15,924 bases of DNA from CAYPEZ01 sp964409985 (GCA_964409985.1 CAYPEZ010000020.1:1-15924), one strand, 5' to 3'. Shown: positions 6,355 to 13,759, numbered from the stretch's first letter. Numbers and translations: made by a program. Notes: a model not told the origin generated them from the sequence alone.

Positions 6355-7425
6355 TTATATGCCTTCCCCTTTGAGCTCTTGGATGAGTTTTTTTGCTTTA
6401 CTTGAGAGTCGTGTTGGGGTCTTCACGATCACATTGACCATAAGGTCTCCTTGCTTGCCCTTACTATGAGGAATGCCTTTTTCTTTGAGGCGAAGAATGT
6501 CGCCGTAGCTCACACCTTCTGGAACTTTAATCTCAATATCTTTTCCATCAAGTCCTTTCACGTGATAGACACCTCCGAGGAGCGCATCGGAAAGCTTCAC
6601 ATCGAGGTCCATCACGAGATTGTTCCCCTCTCGACGAAAGATTGGGTGGGCCTTTACATAGATTTTGACATAGAAATCTCCCGATACTCCCCCTGGCACC
6701 GCTTCTCCTCTGCCCGAGAGACGAATCATTTCACCATCACGGATACCAGCTGGAATGGCGATTGAGAGTGTTTCTTCCTCTTTTCGTACTCCAACTCCTG
6801 CACAAGCCTTACATGGATCTGTCGGAACCTCACCTGACCCACGACAAACACTACACATACTGGTTGTTGCAAAGGTTCCAAAGAAGGATTTACGGGTCTC
6901 ACGAACTTGTCCTTTTCCACTGCACGTCGAGCATTGTTTTTTCTTTGTCCCTGGCTTTGAACCAGATCCGGTACAGACAGAGCACTGTGATGCTTTATTC
7001 ACAATCACCGAACGAGAAACCCCTGTCACTGACTCAAGGAAAGAGATTTCGAGATCCATCGAAATATCTCGTCCGCGTTGCTGGCGGGCACCTCCTCCTC
7101 CAAAGAGGTCGCCAAAGATATCTCCAAGATCTACCCCATCAAATCCTCCCTGACCAAAACCCCCAAATCCACCGAAACCGCTCGGGTCAAATCCTCCAGC
7201 GCCGGGTCCTCCTCCACCGTTGAATGTCTTCCCATATGCATCATACTCTGCACGCTTCTTTTCATCCTGAAGCACCTGATAGGCTTCATTCACTTCTTTG
7301 AACTTCTTCTCGTCGCCTTCTTTTTTGTCAGGATGATACTTATGGGCAAGTTTGTAGAAAGCCTTCTTGATTTCATCCTTTGAGGCCTTACGATCAACAC
7401 CTAAGATTTCGTAGTAGTCAGACAT
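6355..7425 (-). CDS. dnaJ: Chaperone DnaJ (Hsp40)
   Basis: A 356-aa type I DnaJ, the co-chaperone that stimulates DnaK ATPase and delivers unfolded substrates. Domains in order: J domain (1-70) with the invariant HPD at 31-33; a long Gly/Phe-rich linker (about 75-120); the zinc-binding domain with four CxxCxGxG-type repeats (CSVCTGSG near 145, CSTCSGKG, CSVCRGSG, CKACAGVG near 206); and the C-terminal peptide-binding domains to the end. Length is normal for the family (about 350-380 aa). It lies 82 bases downstream of dnaK, with a large hairpin in between, and probably belongs to the same transcript. No SD precedes the ATG. Confidence 0.98.
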   Translation of the reverse strand: MSDYYEILGVDRKASKDEIKKAFYKLAHKYHPDKKEGDEKKFKEVNEAYQVLQDEKKRAEYDAYGKTFNGGGGPGAGGFDPSGFGGFGGFGQGGFDGVDLGDIFGDLFGGGGARQQRGRDISMDLEISFLESVTGVSRSVIVNKASQCSVCTGSGSKPGTKKKQCSTCSGKGQVRETRKSFFGTFATTSMCSVCRGSGEVPTDPCKACAGVGVRKEEETLSIAIPAGIRDGEMIRLSGRGEAVPGGVSGDFYVKIYVKAHPIFRREGNNLVMDLDVKLSDALLGGVYHVKGLDGKDIEIKVPEGVSYGDILRLKEKGIPHSKGKQGDLMVNVIVKTPTRLSSKAKKLIQELKGEGI

Positions 7426-7449
7426 AGTGCGTGGAAGTATTTAACGACA

Positions 7450-7480
7450 TACCACATGGTTCCTAGCGAAACATGTGGTA
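7450..7480 (-). repeat. Large imperfect hairpin between dnaK and dnaJ
   Basis: On the minus strand TACCACATG pairs with CATGTGGTA (9 bp). The stem continues inward as TTTC/GGAA (one G-U pair) after a single bulged C and closes on the tetraloop GCTA, so about 13 bp in total. No T-tract follows (TGTCGTTAAAT), so it is unlikely to be a full terminator. It could stabilise or process the mRNA and lower dnaJ expression relative to dnaK. Confidence 0.6.
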
Positions 7481-7507
7481 CATAAGTCCGGTCAGTGTAG
7501 CACAGAA

Positions 7508-9397
7508 TTACACGTCGTGAACCTTGGGCCCTGCATCACCCTCCTTTGGTGATTCTGCCCCGGGAGCACCAGCTCCTGGTTGTGGATTCGCTTGAGCGTG
7601 CTTTTGCATCTCCTCGCCTATCTTTTGCATTGATGTTGAGAGTGCTTCGGTCGCTTTTTTGATCGCATCGATATCCGTTCCGTCTTTGACCTTACGCACA
7701 TCAGCGATCTTTGCTTCGACATCTGCTTTTACTTCAGCAGAAACCTTCCCTTCCGCATCCTTGAGTGCCTTCTCGGCTACATGGATCATCGAGTCAGCGT
7801 GGTTCTTTGCTTCAACTGCCTCCATCTTTTTCTTGTCAGCTTCTGCGTTAAGCTCAGCGTCTTTCTTCATCTTCTCAATATCTGCCTCTGAGAGCGAGGA
7901 TCGTGCCTCGATACGAATGGACTGTTCTTTCCCACTCGTCTTATCTTTTGCCTTCACCTGAAGAATACCGTTGGCATCGACGTCGAAGGTGACTTCGATT
8001 TGTGGCATCCCGCGTGGTGCTGGTGGAATGCCTTCGAGATTAAATTGCCCAAGTGACTTATTGTCGGCTGCCATTGGGCGCTCTCCTTGAATCACATGCA
8101 CGGTGACGGCAGTCTGATTGTCCGCAGCGGTAGAAAAAGTCTGTGATCGTGATGCTGGAATGGTGGTGTTCTTCTCGATGAGCTTCGTATTCACACCTCC
8201 AAGAGTCTCAATACCGATAGAAAGAGGAATGACATCAAGAAGGAGCACATCTCGTACATCACCCTGAAGAATTCCTCCCTGGATAGCTGCGCCGAGAGCC
8301 ACAACTTCATCTGGATTGACGCTCATATTAGGCTTCTTGCCAAAGAATTGCTCAACAGCTTTTTGAATAGCTGGCATGCGAGTCTGCCCTCCAACGAGAA
8401 TCACCTCGTTGAGTTCCCCCACCTTAAACGGAGAGGCCTCCATTGCACGCTTCGTAATCATCATCGCGCGGTCGACAAATTCCTGTGAGAGAGACTCAAG
8501 CTGAGCTCGGGTCATTTTGATAAGGAAGTGGCGAGGGCCTGATGCGTCAGAAGTAATGAAAGGAAGATTCACTTCGGTTTCCATGGCGGTCGAGAGCTCG
8601 ATCTTGGCCTTCTCTGCTGCTTCATCGAGACGCTGGCGAGCAAGAGCGTCAGTACGGATATCGATGCCTGATTCTTTCTTAAATTCTTCAGCCAGCCAAT
8701 TAATGACCTTTTGATCAATATCTTTTCCCCCGAGGTGCGCATCTCCATCTGTGGCCTTCACTTCAATCGTATCTGCGGCGACTTCAAGGATAGAGATATC
8801 GAATGTTCCTCCACCAAAGTCGAAGACGGCAACTTTCTCATTTGCTTTCTTGTTGAATCCATACGCAAGAGCGGCCGCAGTTGGCTCGTTGATAATACGC
8901 TTCACTTCGAGACCTGCGATCTTTCCTGCGTCGCGTGTCGCCTGGCGTTGAGCATCGTTGAAGTATGCAGGAACGGTAATAACGGCTTCAGTGATTTTTT
9001 CTCCAAGCTTTGCTTCTGCATCAGCCTTAAGCTTCTGAAGAATCATTGCGGAAATTTCCTCTGGACGGTTCCACTTGTCTCCCATCTTCACCTCCACACC
9101 ACCATTCGCAGACTTCTGCATGTCGAACGGAACGACAGCCTTGTCCTTCTGTACGGTGTCTTCATCGAACGAGTGGCCGATAAAGCGTTTGATCTGATAG
9201 ATCGTGTTCTTTGGATTTGTGACTGCCTGACGCTTTGCTGTAAGGCCAACCTGACGTTCGCCAGTCTTTGAAAGCGCAACAATGGACGGCGTCGTGCGCA
9301 CACCTTCGACGTTTTCGATGATTCGGGGTTCACCCGCTTCTACAATCGCCATTGCGGAGTTTGTTGTTCCAAGATCGATACCAAGAATTTTTGCCAT
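7508..9397 (-). CDS. dnaK: Chaperone DnaK (Hsp70)
   Basis: A 629-aa Hsp70. The start is MAKILGIDLGTTNS at 9397. The frame stays open upstream to 9493, but those codons are in the leader and lack Hsp70 similarity. Visible are the phosphate-1 loop DLGTTNS, the adenosine/connect region NEPTAAALAYG, the phosphate-2 loop DFGGGTFD, the ILVGGQTRMP motif, and the substrate-binding beta domain (DVIPLSIGIETLGG onwards). The helical lid and a flexible Gly/Pro/Ala-rich tail end in HDV rather than the acidic motif of E. coli DnaK. It works with GrpE (upstream) and DnaJ (downstream) in protein folding in the cytoplasm. It has its own promoter and a leader of about 90 bases. No CIRCE element is seen in the leader. 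Confidence 0.99.
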   Translation of the reverse strand: MAKILGIDLGTTNSAMAIVEAGEPRIIENVEGVRTTPSIVALSKTGERQVGLTAKRQAVTNPKNTIYQIKRFIGHSFDEDTVQKDKAVVPFDMQKSANGGVEVKMGDKWNRPEEISAMILQKLKADAEAKLGEKITEAVITVPAYFNDAQRQATRDAGKIAGLEVKRIINEPTAAALAYGFNKKANEKVAVFDFGGGTFDISILEVAADTIEVKATDGDAHLGGKDIDQKVINWLAEEFKKESGIDIRTDALARQRLDEAAEKAKIELSTAMETEVNLPFITSDASGPRHFLIKMTRAQLESLSQEFVDRAMMITKRAMEASPFKVGELNEVILVGGQTRMPAIQKAVEQFFGKKPNMSVNPDEVVALGAAIQGGILQGDVRDVLLLDVIPLSIGIETLGGVNTKLIEKNTTIPASRSQTFSTAADNQTAVTVHVIQGERPMAADNKSLGQFNLEGIPPAPRGMPQIEVTFDVDANGILQVKAKDKTSGKEQSIRIEARSSLSEADIEKMKKDAELNAEADKKKMEAVEAKNHADSMIHVAEKALKDAEGKVSAEVKADVEAKIADVRKVKDGTDIDAIKKATEALSTSMQKIGEEMQKHAQANPQPGAGAPGAESPKEGDAGPKVHDV

Positions 9398-9495
9398 AGA
9401 ATTGTGTGAGCTAGTGATTAAGTAATAGAAATAACAGGTGCTCTGGAGGAAAAGATGCCTACCTAGACATACTTTCCACAAACGTTCATACAAAT

Positions 9496-9523
9496 ATTAT
9501 AACACATTTATTACATTTTACAA
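9496..9523 (-). promoter_or_regulatory. dnaK promoter
   Basis: On the minus strand TTGTAA (9518-9523), a 16-base spacer and a perfect TATAAT (9496-9501) in an AT-rich stretch between grpE and dnaK. Transcription would begin near 9489, about 90 bases before the dnaK ATG. The shape is that of a vegetative sigma promoter, not a heat-shock sigma one. Confidence 0.7.
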
Positions 9524-9549
9524 ATTGTTCCTTTCTATCTGATAAGTCG

Positions 9550-10136
9550 TCATTTTGAATAAACCTTTACTTTTGGGTGCCTGAGGACTTTATCTCCTAA
9601 GCTGTACCCCTTTTGCACCACTTCGGCGATTGTGTGATCTTTCCCTTCGTCATCAGTATGAATGGATTCGACTGCTGAATGCTCGTTTGCATTAAAGGGT
9701 GATCCGATGGCGGGGACGAGAGGTTTGAGTCCGTGAGACTCGAGTGCCCCTGTGAGTTGCTGGTAGATATATTCGACTCCCGTGCGCCAATTCTTCTCTA
9801 CTTTTTCCCAGGCCTCCTTGTTCCNNNNNNNNNNGCCATATCAAAACTTTCGATGGCAGAGAGGAGATCTTCGATAACTCCCGCTTTCCCAATATTGATC
9901 GCATCTTTCAGTGAATCATCCGATCGCTTTTTGAAATTTAAGAAGTCCGCCCTGAGCCTTTGCCAACCATCGAGATATTCTTGTTTTTCTGCAACTGCTT
10001 TTTTAAGTTTTTCTCGAAGTTTTTTTATTTGGTCCGCAGGGCTGCCGGTATTTCCATCCTCATCAGACTCTTCGATCACCACATCATCAGCGTGATCTGT
10101 CTTGGGTATCTTTGTGTCGTCGTTTTGTTCATCCAT
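9550..10136 (-). CDS. grpE: Nucleotide exchange factor GrpE (interrupted by assembly gap)
   Basis: GrpE releases ADP from DnaK. The N-terminal part (from 10136) has a disordered acidic start (DEQNDDTK..., EESDEDG) and then a long Lys/Glu coiled-coil helix, with WQRLRADFLNFKKRSDD as the recognisable GrpE core. After the run of N bases the C-terminal part resumes with EAWEKVEKNWRTGVEYIYQQ and ends EVVQKGYSLGDKVLRHPKVKV, the classical GrpE beta-domain signature, with a TGA stop at 9550. The two halves are in different frames because the 10-N spacer is not the true gap length. A real gap length of 2 modulo 3 (for example 5 bases) restores one frame. The gene lies between the ArsR-type regulator and dnaK. 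It is almost certainly intact in the organism. Confidence 0.93.
9825..9834. other. Assembly gap of 10 N inside grpE
   Basis: Ten consecutive N bases. The frame of grpE shifts across them, so the number is a placeholder and not a measured length. Nothing biological should be read from the apparent frameshift. Confidence 0.98.
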
Positions 10137-10163
10137 AGTAGTGTGAGTATACCTTAATTATGT

Positions 10164-10442
10164 TTACAAGTCGGTCTGAGAACGAATAAAGCGTCGAAGC
10201 TGCACAATGACTTCTGTTGGCGGGAGATAGTAGCAGATACGCTTCCCATCTCGTGTCGAGACCACCAGACCGTCACGCGTCATCACCTGGAGGTGATGCG
10301 ATGTCGTTGCGACCGTCATGCGGAGAGCGACCGCAATTTCCGACACAGAAGTTTCCCCATTTCTCATTAAATGGCAAATGATATGAAGGCGACGTTCGTC
10401 CCCTACTGTCCGGAGTGACCGTGCCAACTCATTCAAATCCAT
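10164..10442 (-). CDS. ArsR-family winged-helix regulator
   Basis: A 92-aa dimeric winged helix-turn-helix protein of the ArsR/SmtB type: helix LRTVGDERRLHIICHLMRNG, then the HTH (SVSEIAVALRMTVATTSHHL, recognition helix near 41-53) and the wing (GLVVSTRDGKRICYYL). It lacks the ELCVCDL metal site of classical arsenic sensors, so the signal is unknown. An in-frame GTG at 10484 is possible, but the ATG at 10442 is preferred because a promoter lies exactly where a leaderless start would need it. It precedes grpE by 27 bases in the same direction, so it is likely co-transcribed and may regulate the chaperone genes. An inverted repeat over its own -10 box suggests autoregulation. Confidence 0.85.
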   Translation of the reverse strand: MDLNELARSLRTVGDERRLHIICHLMRNGETSVSEIAVALRMTVATTSHHLQVMTRDGLVVSTRDGKRICYYLPPTEVIVQLRRFIRSQTDL

Positions 10443-10443
10443 G

Positions 10444-10466
10444 TTTGAATGATAAACCCACTCAAA
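10444..10466. promoter_or_regulatory. Candidate ArsR operator (inverted repeat over the -10 box)
   Basis: TTTGAATG (10444-10451) and CACTCAAA (10459-10466) are inverted copies with one mismatch and a 7-base spacer. The repeat covers the -10 box and the start region of the regulator's own promoter. Binding by the ArsR-type protein is an inference from position. Confidence 0.5.
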
Positions 10467-10477
10467 AAAATCGTCAA
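10449..10477 (-). promoter_or_regulatory. ArsR-grpE promoter, placed for a leaderless mRNA
   Basis: On the minus strand TTGACG (10472-10477), a 17-base spacer and TATCAT (10449-10454). Only six bases separate the -10 box from the ATG at 10442, so transcription should begin at or next to the start codon. Confidence 0.65.
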
Positions 10478-10507
10478 GATGCACGAATCATTGAGCCCTG
10501 TTGGGGA

Positions 10508-12754
10508 CTACTTTGTGAGCGTCTGACTATCTGTGGGGATATTCTTGATGAAGTAGTCTCCATTCCACGTAGCCGAAGACGCACTATGCGGGACTTCTGA
10601 CTCATCAGACCAGACAAAGGTTGATGCTCCGGGTACATTAAAATAATCTCTTGGTGCAGCAAAAGAAGCTTGGCCGTAAGCGATGTTATGACTCAGAAAT
10701 GCTCCTGGAACGATTCCGGCACCTGCAACGACGGCTTTTATGACATAGGTCTTCGAACCAGCGACTTCTTGATCGAGAGATGAAATAAAGGTGATGGTCG
10801 AAGTCCCGCCATTGAGCACTGTCACATTGGGCAGTGGGACCGATTCATTCGCCGAATCATAGATGTTGTAATTCCCTACCGTGAACACAACTGGGGATGA
10901 TGAAGAGACTGTGAGTACAAGTTTTCTCCAAGCGATCGCGCCAGCTGAATCAGCAGAAATGTTGAACTTCGCCACGGTCTGGGTCCCCGCTGTGAGGGTT
11001 GTCGACGGAAGTGCTACATTTGAAATCGTTGGCTTTGTCTTGTACACATATACAGAATTTCCGATAAGATCGGTCTGCTGAGTGGCGACTGTGGTTTCAA
11101 TATTGTTTGAATTGCGGTACTTGTGTCCATCGAGGCCAATACGTGCATTCATGCCAGACGCTGCTGCCCCAGGAGTATTCACTGAACCAAGCTGAAGATA
11201 TGCATCAATCACCTTCGTCGTATTTGCAGGAATCACGATTGAAAGCCCTGTTGCAGTCGCATATGAGCCGTTGAAAGGTACAGTCGCAAGTGTGGTAGCA
11301 CCATCCTTCCAAATAAGACTGCCGATGACAGGGCCAGCATTTGGAGAGGTTGATGCATAGAGTTCAGTCACAGTGAAAGAATCATTCACTGCCGTAAATT
11401 TAAATGATGATACCTTTGGCTGAGAACCTGCAACAACAATTGAAGTGAGTGGGGTTGAGGGGTCTAGGCTTGTCGTGAGGACACCATTCCCTGCAGTAAT
11501 AATTTGTCCTTGGGTTGGGATTGTCGCAAGACCAGCTGTCGAACTTGCTCCGACTCCTTCGACTGCGAGTGTCGTGATTATCGTCGATCCTGCCCCAATC
11601 GCACTCGAAAGTGTGGCATACACTTTTATGTCCATCGTAGAGTTCTTTGCGAGGAGGGTGTTTATTGTCCAATTTTGTACGAGACTGGAAACAGGAAAGA
11701 CAGAGGTTGTATTCGCCCCGTAAGTCACATAAAGATCAGTAATGTGTGCTTGAGCAGCCGTTCCTGTGAAGGAGAGTTCAATTTTATTCAGGTTAATGTC
11801 TTCGACAGAGCCGGCCTGAAGACGATATTCTCCAATCTTTACTGCTGTTTGAGGGACAACATATGTCTGGTTGGCAAACGGGGCATACTTCGAAAGAGTC
11901 AGCGACCCTGGTGTGGTGGTCCCTAATCCACCTCCATTGTTGCTTGATGAGGCATACAACACAGAAACCGACTGTGTGGTAGTGCCGCCTACTCCGGCGC
12001 ATGTGAGTGTGTAAAGTGAGGTTGTGGCAGTCTGTGAAGTCACTTGCTCAGAGGCAGAGAGACTCTTTGCCCCTATCCAAGCATTTGAAGCCATACAGGA
12101 GGTCGCGTTGCTAGAACTCCAAGAAAGCGTTGTGCTCGCTCCCACATTCGTACTCGTTGTGCTTGTGGTGAGAGTTAGTGTTGGCGGTACTGGTGGAGGA
12201 GGTGGGGGTGGGACGACTTGCGTATACATTACAGAAACAGACTTCGTTGTCGTTCCCCCATTTCCCACACAAGTAAGCTCATAGAGCGATGTGGTTGCCA
12301 CCAAAGAAGTGAGACTCTCGGTGCCTGATATCCCCTTCGTTCCAGACCATGCGCGTGATGCCACACACGTTGTTGCGTTTGTCGTGCTCCAAGAAAGCGT
12401 AGTGCTCGCGCCAACCGTTGTGTTTGTCGCATTCGTCGTGAAGGCAAGTATCGGCAGCACAGGAGTTGGTGGCGGAGGTGGCACTACCGGACAATCCTTA
12501 AGACCGTAGTGATGCCCTTCTCCTTTTCCACGATAGCAGTGGTCAGATTTTTTCTTGTGCTCTTCTTTCTCTTTCTTTTCCTTCTTCTCCTTGTTTTCCT
12601 TCTCTCGCTTTTCGCTTTCTTTGCGGACAGAAGACTTCTCATGCTTTTCAGCACTATTCGACTTTGCAGACACGATTGAAGACGCTCCAACAAAGAGCAT
12701 AGCGATCACGGACAAAATGACTCCTGTTTTTACAAGAGAAGATGTGGGTTTCAT
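10508..12754 (-). CDS. Large secreted Ig-like surface protein
   Basis: A 748-aa exported protein. The signal peptide is MKPTSSLVKTGVILSVIAML and onwards, with probable cleavage after VSA (residue 30). The ATG at 12754 is chosen over a GTG at 12814 because the signal peptide begins there. Residues 31-75 are a highly charged Lys/Glu tract. A short Cys-containing segment and a proline run follow. Two related Ig-like domains (about 101-179 and 192-267) each have two cysteines 32 residues apart (130/162 and 220/252) and are joined by a second run of prolines. The rest (about 280-748) is Thr/Ser/Ala-rich beta-type sequence with no motif I recognise. It is probably a cell-surface or S-layer-like protein. 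No sortase motif or C-terminal membrane anchor is seen. The family is not identified. Confidence 0.85.
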   Translation of the reverse strand: MKPTSSLVKTGVILSVIAMLFVGASSIVSAKSNSAEKHEKSSVRKESEKREKENKEKKEKKEKEEHKKKSDHCYRGKGEGHHYGLKDCPVVPPPPPTPVLPILAFTTNATNTTVGASTTLSWSTTNATTCVASRAWSGTKGISGTESLTSLVATTSLYELTCVGNGGTTTKSVSVMYTQVVPPPPPPPVPPTLTLTTSTTSTNVGASTTLSWSSSNATSCMASNAWIGAKSLSASEQVTSQTATTSLYTLTCAGVGGTTTQSVSVLYASSSNNGGGLGTTTPGSLTLSKYAPFANQTYVVPQTAVKIGEYRLQAGSVEDINLNKIELSFTGTAAQAHITDLYVTYGANTTSVFPVSSLVQNWTINTLLAKNSTMDIKVYATLSSAIGAGSTIITTLAVEGVGASSTAGLATIPTQGQIITAGNGVLTTSLDPSTPLTSIVVAGSQPKVSSFKFTAVNDSFTVTELYASTSPNAGPVIGSLIWKDGATTLATVPFNGSYATATGLSIVIPANTTKVIDAYLQLGSVNTPGAAASGMNARIGLDGHKYRNSNNIETTVATQQTDLIGNSVYVYKTKPTISNVALPSTTLTAGTQTVAKFNISADSAGAIAWRKLVLTVSSSSPVVFTVGNYNIYDSANESVPLPNVTVLNGGTSTITFISSLDQEVAGSKTYVIKAVVAGAGIVPGAFLSHNIAYGQASFAAPRDYFNVPGASTFVWSDESEVPHSASSATWNGDYFIKNIPTDSQTLTK
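11954..12181 (-). repeat. Second copy of the Ig-like tandem domain
   Basis: It encodes the second of two related domains in the secreted protein. Shared landmarks are NVGASTTLSWS, NATSC, TATTSLYTLTC and GGTTTQSVSVLY. The copies have diverged but stay alignable at DNA level, for example around the GCTCCAAGAAAGCGT-like block present in both (plus-strand reading). Confidence 0.75.
12218..12454 (-). repeat. First copy of the Ig-like tandem domain
   Basis: It encodes the first domain, with TVGASTTLSWS, NATTC, VATTSLYELTC and GGTTTKSVSVMY. Both cysteines are at the same spacing as in the second copy, which suggests one disulfide per domain and an origin by internal duplication. Confidence 0.75.
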
Positions 12755-12848
12755 AAAAAGAGACAACGTACGCGAGTAATCTCTCAAGGGTACCACCAGT
12801 GTCACGTGTGTCAATGAAAGACAGCATGCCTATCGGAGGAGGTCAATC

Positions 12849-13103
12849 TTACGGATTTCTAAGAATGAGTTTTGACAAAGACTGGTGTCCTGAGATGATG
12901 CGAAGGCGCTTTTGCTCCACCCCCAAATGTCTCGCAAGGAGGTAGAGGACCTCCCTATTAGCCTGATTTTCGAGCGCAGGGGCACGTGTATAGACCTCAT
13001 ACTGCCCCGTCTTGCCCTCCATCCACTTCTTGACCACGAGATCCTCCGAAGCCTCAGGAAAGACCTTCACTCGCAAAACCTCCGCTCCGTCAGGTATGTG
13101 CAT
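12849..13103 (-). CDS. DUF167 (YggU-type) protein
   Basis: An 84-aa protein with the DUF167 pattern: LRVKVFPEASEDLVV at the N-terminus, then the conserved APALENQANREVLYLLARHLGV block (usually AP...GKAN....LA..L.V), and a final IISGHQSLSKLI close to the family's xxGxxSRxK ending. The usual Arg of SRxK is Leu here. Members are small, widespread cytoplasmic proteins of unknown function. It starts 17 bases after the stop of the membrane protein gene, so the two are probably co-transcribed. No SD is seen. Confidence 0.8.
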   Translation of the reverse strand: MHIPDGAEVLRVKVFPEASEDLVVKKWMEGKTGQYEVYTRAPALENQANREVLYLLARHLGVEQKRLRIISGHQSLSKLILRNP

Positions 13104-13120
13104 AAGAAAGGTTGATAAAA

Positions 13121-13564
13121 CTAATCCTCATGCCGAGCAATGGCATACCATAACGCAAGCCCTCCAAACAAAAACTCCATTGTACCTCCAGCATTATCAC
13201 TTCCAGAAACTCTTTTATACTCTCCAACACATTCTGTTCCATCTCGAGTTCTAATCTCTTGAGTACATTCGAGATGAGATTTTGATATAAAAGAATTAAA
13301 GCCCAAGACAAATAAGACCCCGGCAATTACTCCTGCGATTCCTCTTCCCAAACGGTCATTAGAGAGCGAATCAGCCCTCCAGTTTTTACCAATATGACCT
13401 AATAGAAGCCACAAGAACGTAGGAAATGCAATAAGATAACCAATTCTAATCACAATTCCATAGGGTTCAATCGGGCCCCAAATTAGTAATACGATGAAAA
13501 ATATTGTGGTAATTGTATAGCGATTACTATCACTAAGACCTTTTCCGTTCTCAGGATCATTCAT
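13121..13564 (-). CDS. Small four-helix membrane protein, unknown function
   Basis: A 147-aa protein with four hydrophobic segments at about residues 16-31, 37-57, 75-92 and 128-143. The loop between the third and fourth segments holds two cysteines (ECTQ and TECV, 13 apart) that could form a disulfide if the loop is outside the cell. The N-terminus is hydrophilic and there is no cleavable signal. I do not recognise the family. It is followed closely by the DUF167 gene. Its ATG is placed six bases after a -10-like TATTAT, which suggests leaderless translation. Coding is supported by the membrane topology and by its position in a same-strand gene run. Confidence 0.72.
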   Translation of the reverse strand: MNDPENGKGLSDSNRYTITTIFFIVLLIWGPIEPYGIVIRIGYLIAFPTFLWLLLGHIGKNWRADSLSNDRLGRGIAGVIAGVLFVLGFNSFISKSHLECTQEIRTRDGTECVGEYKRVSGSDNAGGTMEFLFGGLALWYAIARHED

Positions 13565-13570
13565 AAGTAC

Positions 13571-13598
13571 ATAATACGCTTATCAAGATGAAACACAA
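13571..13598 (-). promoter_or_regulatory. Promoter of the membrane protein gene, leaderless arrangement
   Basis: On the minus strand TTGTGT (13593-13598), a 16-base spacer and TATTAT (13571-13576). Six bases then lead to the ATG at 13564. The -10 region is nearly symmetric and also reads as CATAAT on the plus strand (13570-13575), where it could serve the structured RNA. Confidence 0.5.
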
Positions 13599-13607
13599 AA
13601 AGTATGG

Positions 13608-13733
13608 GCGGAATGAGAGATTTGGATGCAGTGCTAGGCGGAGACGAAGAAGTACCCCTGAGCCGTACTTCCTGTACGGTGAACGGGGTCTTCAAGCCGA
13701 CAACAACGCAATGCGCCAAATATCTCGTTCCGC
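13608..13733 (+). ncRNA. Candidate structured RNA: rod-like nested inverted repeat
   Basis: A 126-base stretch folds almost end to end. Outer stem: 13608-13625 with 13716-13733 (17 of 18 paired, one as G-U on the plus strand). Next: GCA/TGC and TGC/GCA around a G-A mismatch (13628-13634 with 13708-13714). Then CGG/CCG, GAAGA (13646-13650)/TCTTC (13689-13693), CCCC (13655-13658)/GGGG (13685-13688), and a terminal CCGTAC/GTACGG stem with loop TTCCT (13669-13673). An intrinsic terminator follows directly. G-U pairing slightly favours the plus strand. Small frames are open across it on both strands, including a 57-codon plus-strand frame 13588-13761 with no SD, which I regard as by-products of the fold. 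The class is unknown; a 6S-like regulator is one guess. Confidence 0.45.
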
Positions 13734-13759
13734 AAAAAACACCCTTGCGGGTGTCTTTT
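13734..13759. terminator. Bidirectional intrinsic terminator after rpsI and after the structured RNA
   Basis: ACACCC (13739-13744) and GGGTGT (13749-13754) around the loop TTGC. On the minus strand the hairpin is followed by six T (13734-13739 overlapping its base), ending the rpoA-rplQ-rplM-rpsI operon. On the plus strand CTTTT follows and could end the structured RNA. Confidence 0.85.

Noticed and set aside
6751..7383. Long plus-strand ORFs opposite dnaJ
   Set aside because: They are antisense to the Gly/Phe and zinc-finger regions of a clear dnaJ gene and have repetitive composition that follows from it.
9398..9493. N-terminal extension of DnaK to 9493
   Set aside because: The 32 extra residues are not Hsp70-like, and MAKILGIDLGTTNS at 9397 is the canonical start. 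The extra bases are the mRNA leader.
9398..9549. CIRCE or heat-shock sigma promoter before dnaK
   Set aside because: No inverted repeat of the CIRCE type and no heat-shock consensus is visible; the promoter looks vegetative.
12024..12509. Plus-strand ORFs opposite the secreted protein
   Set aside because: Their similarity to each other just reflects the duplicated Ig-like coding sequence on the minus strand.
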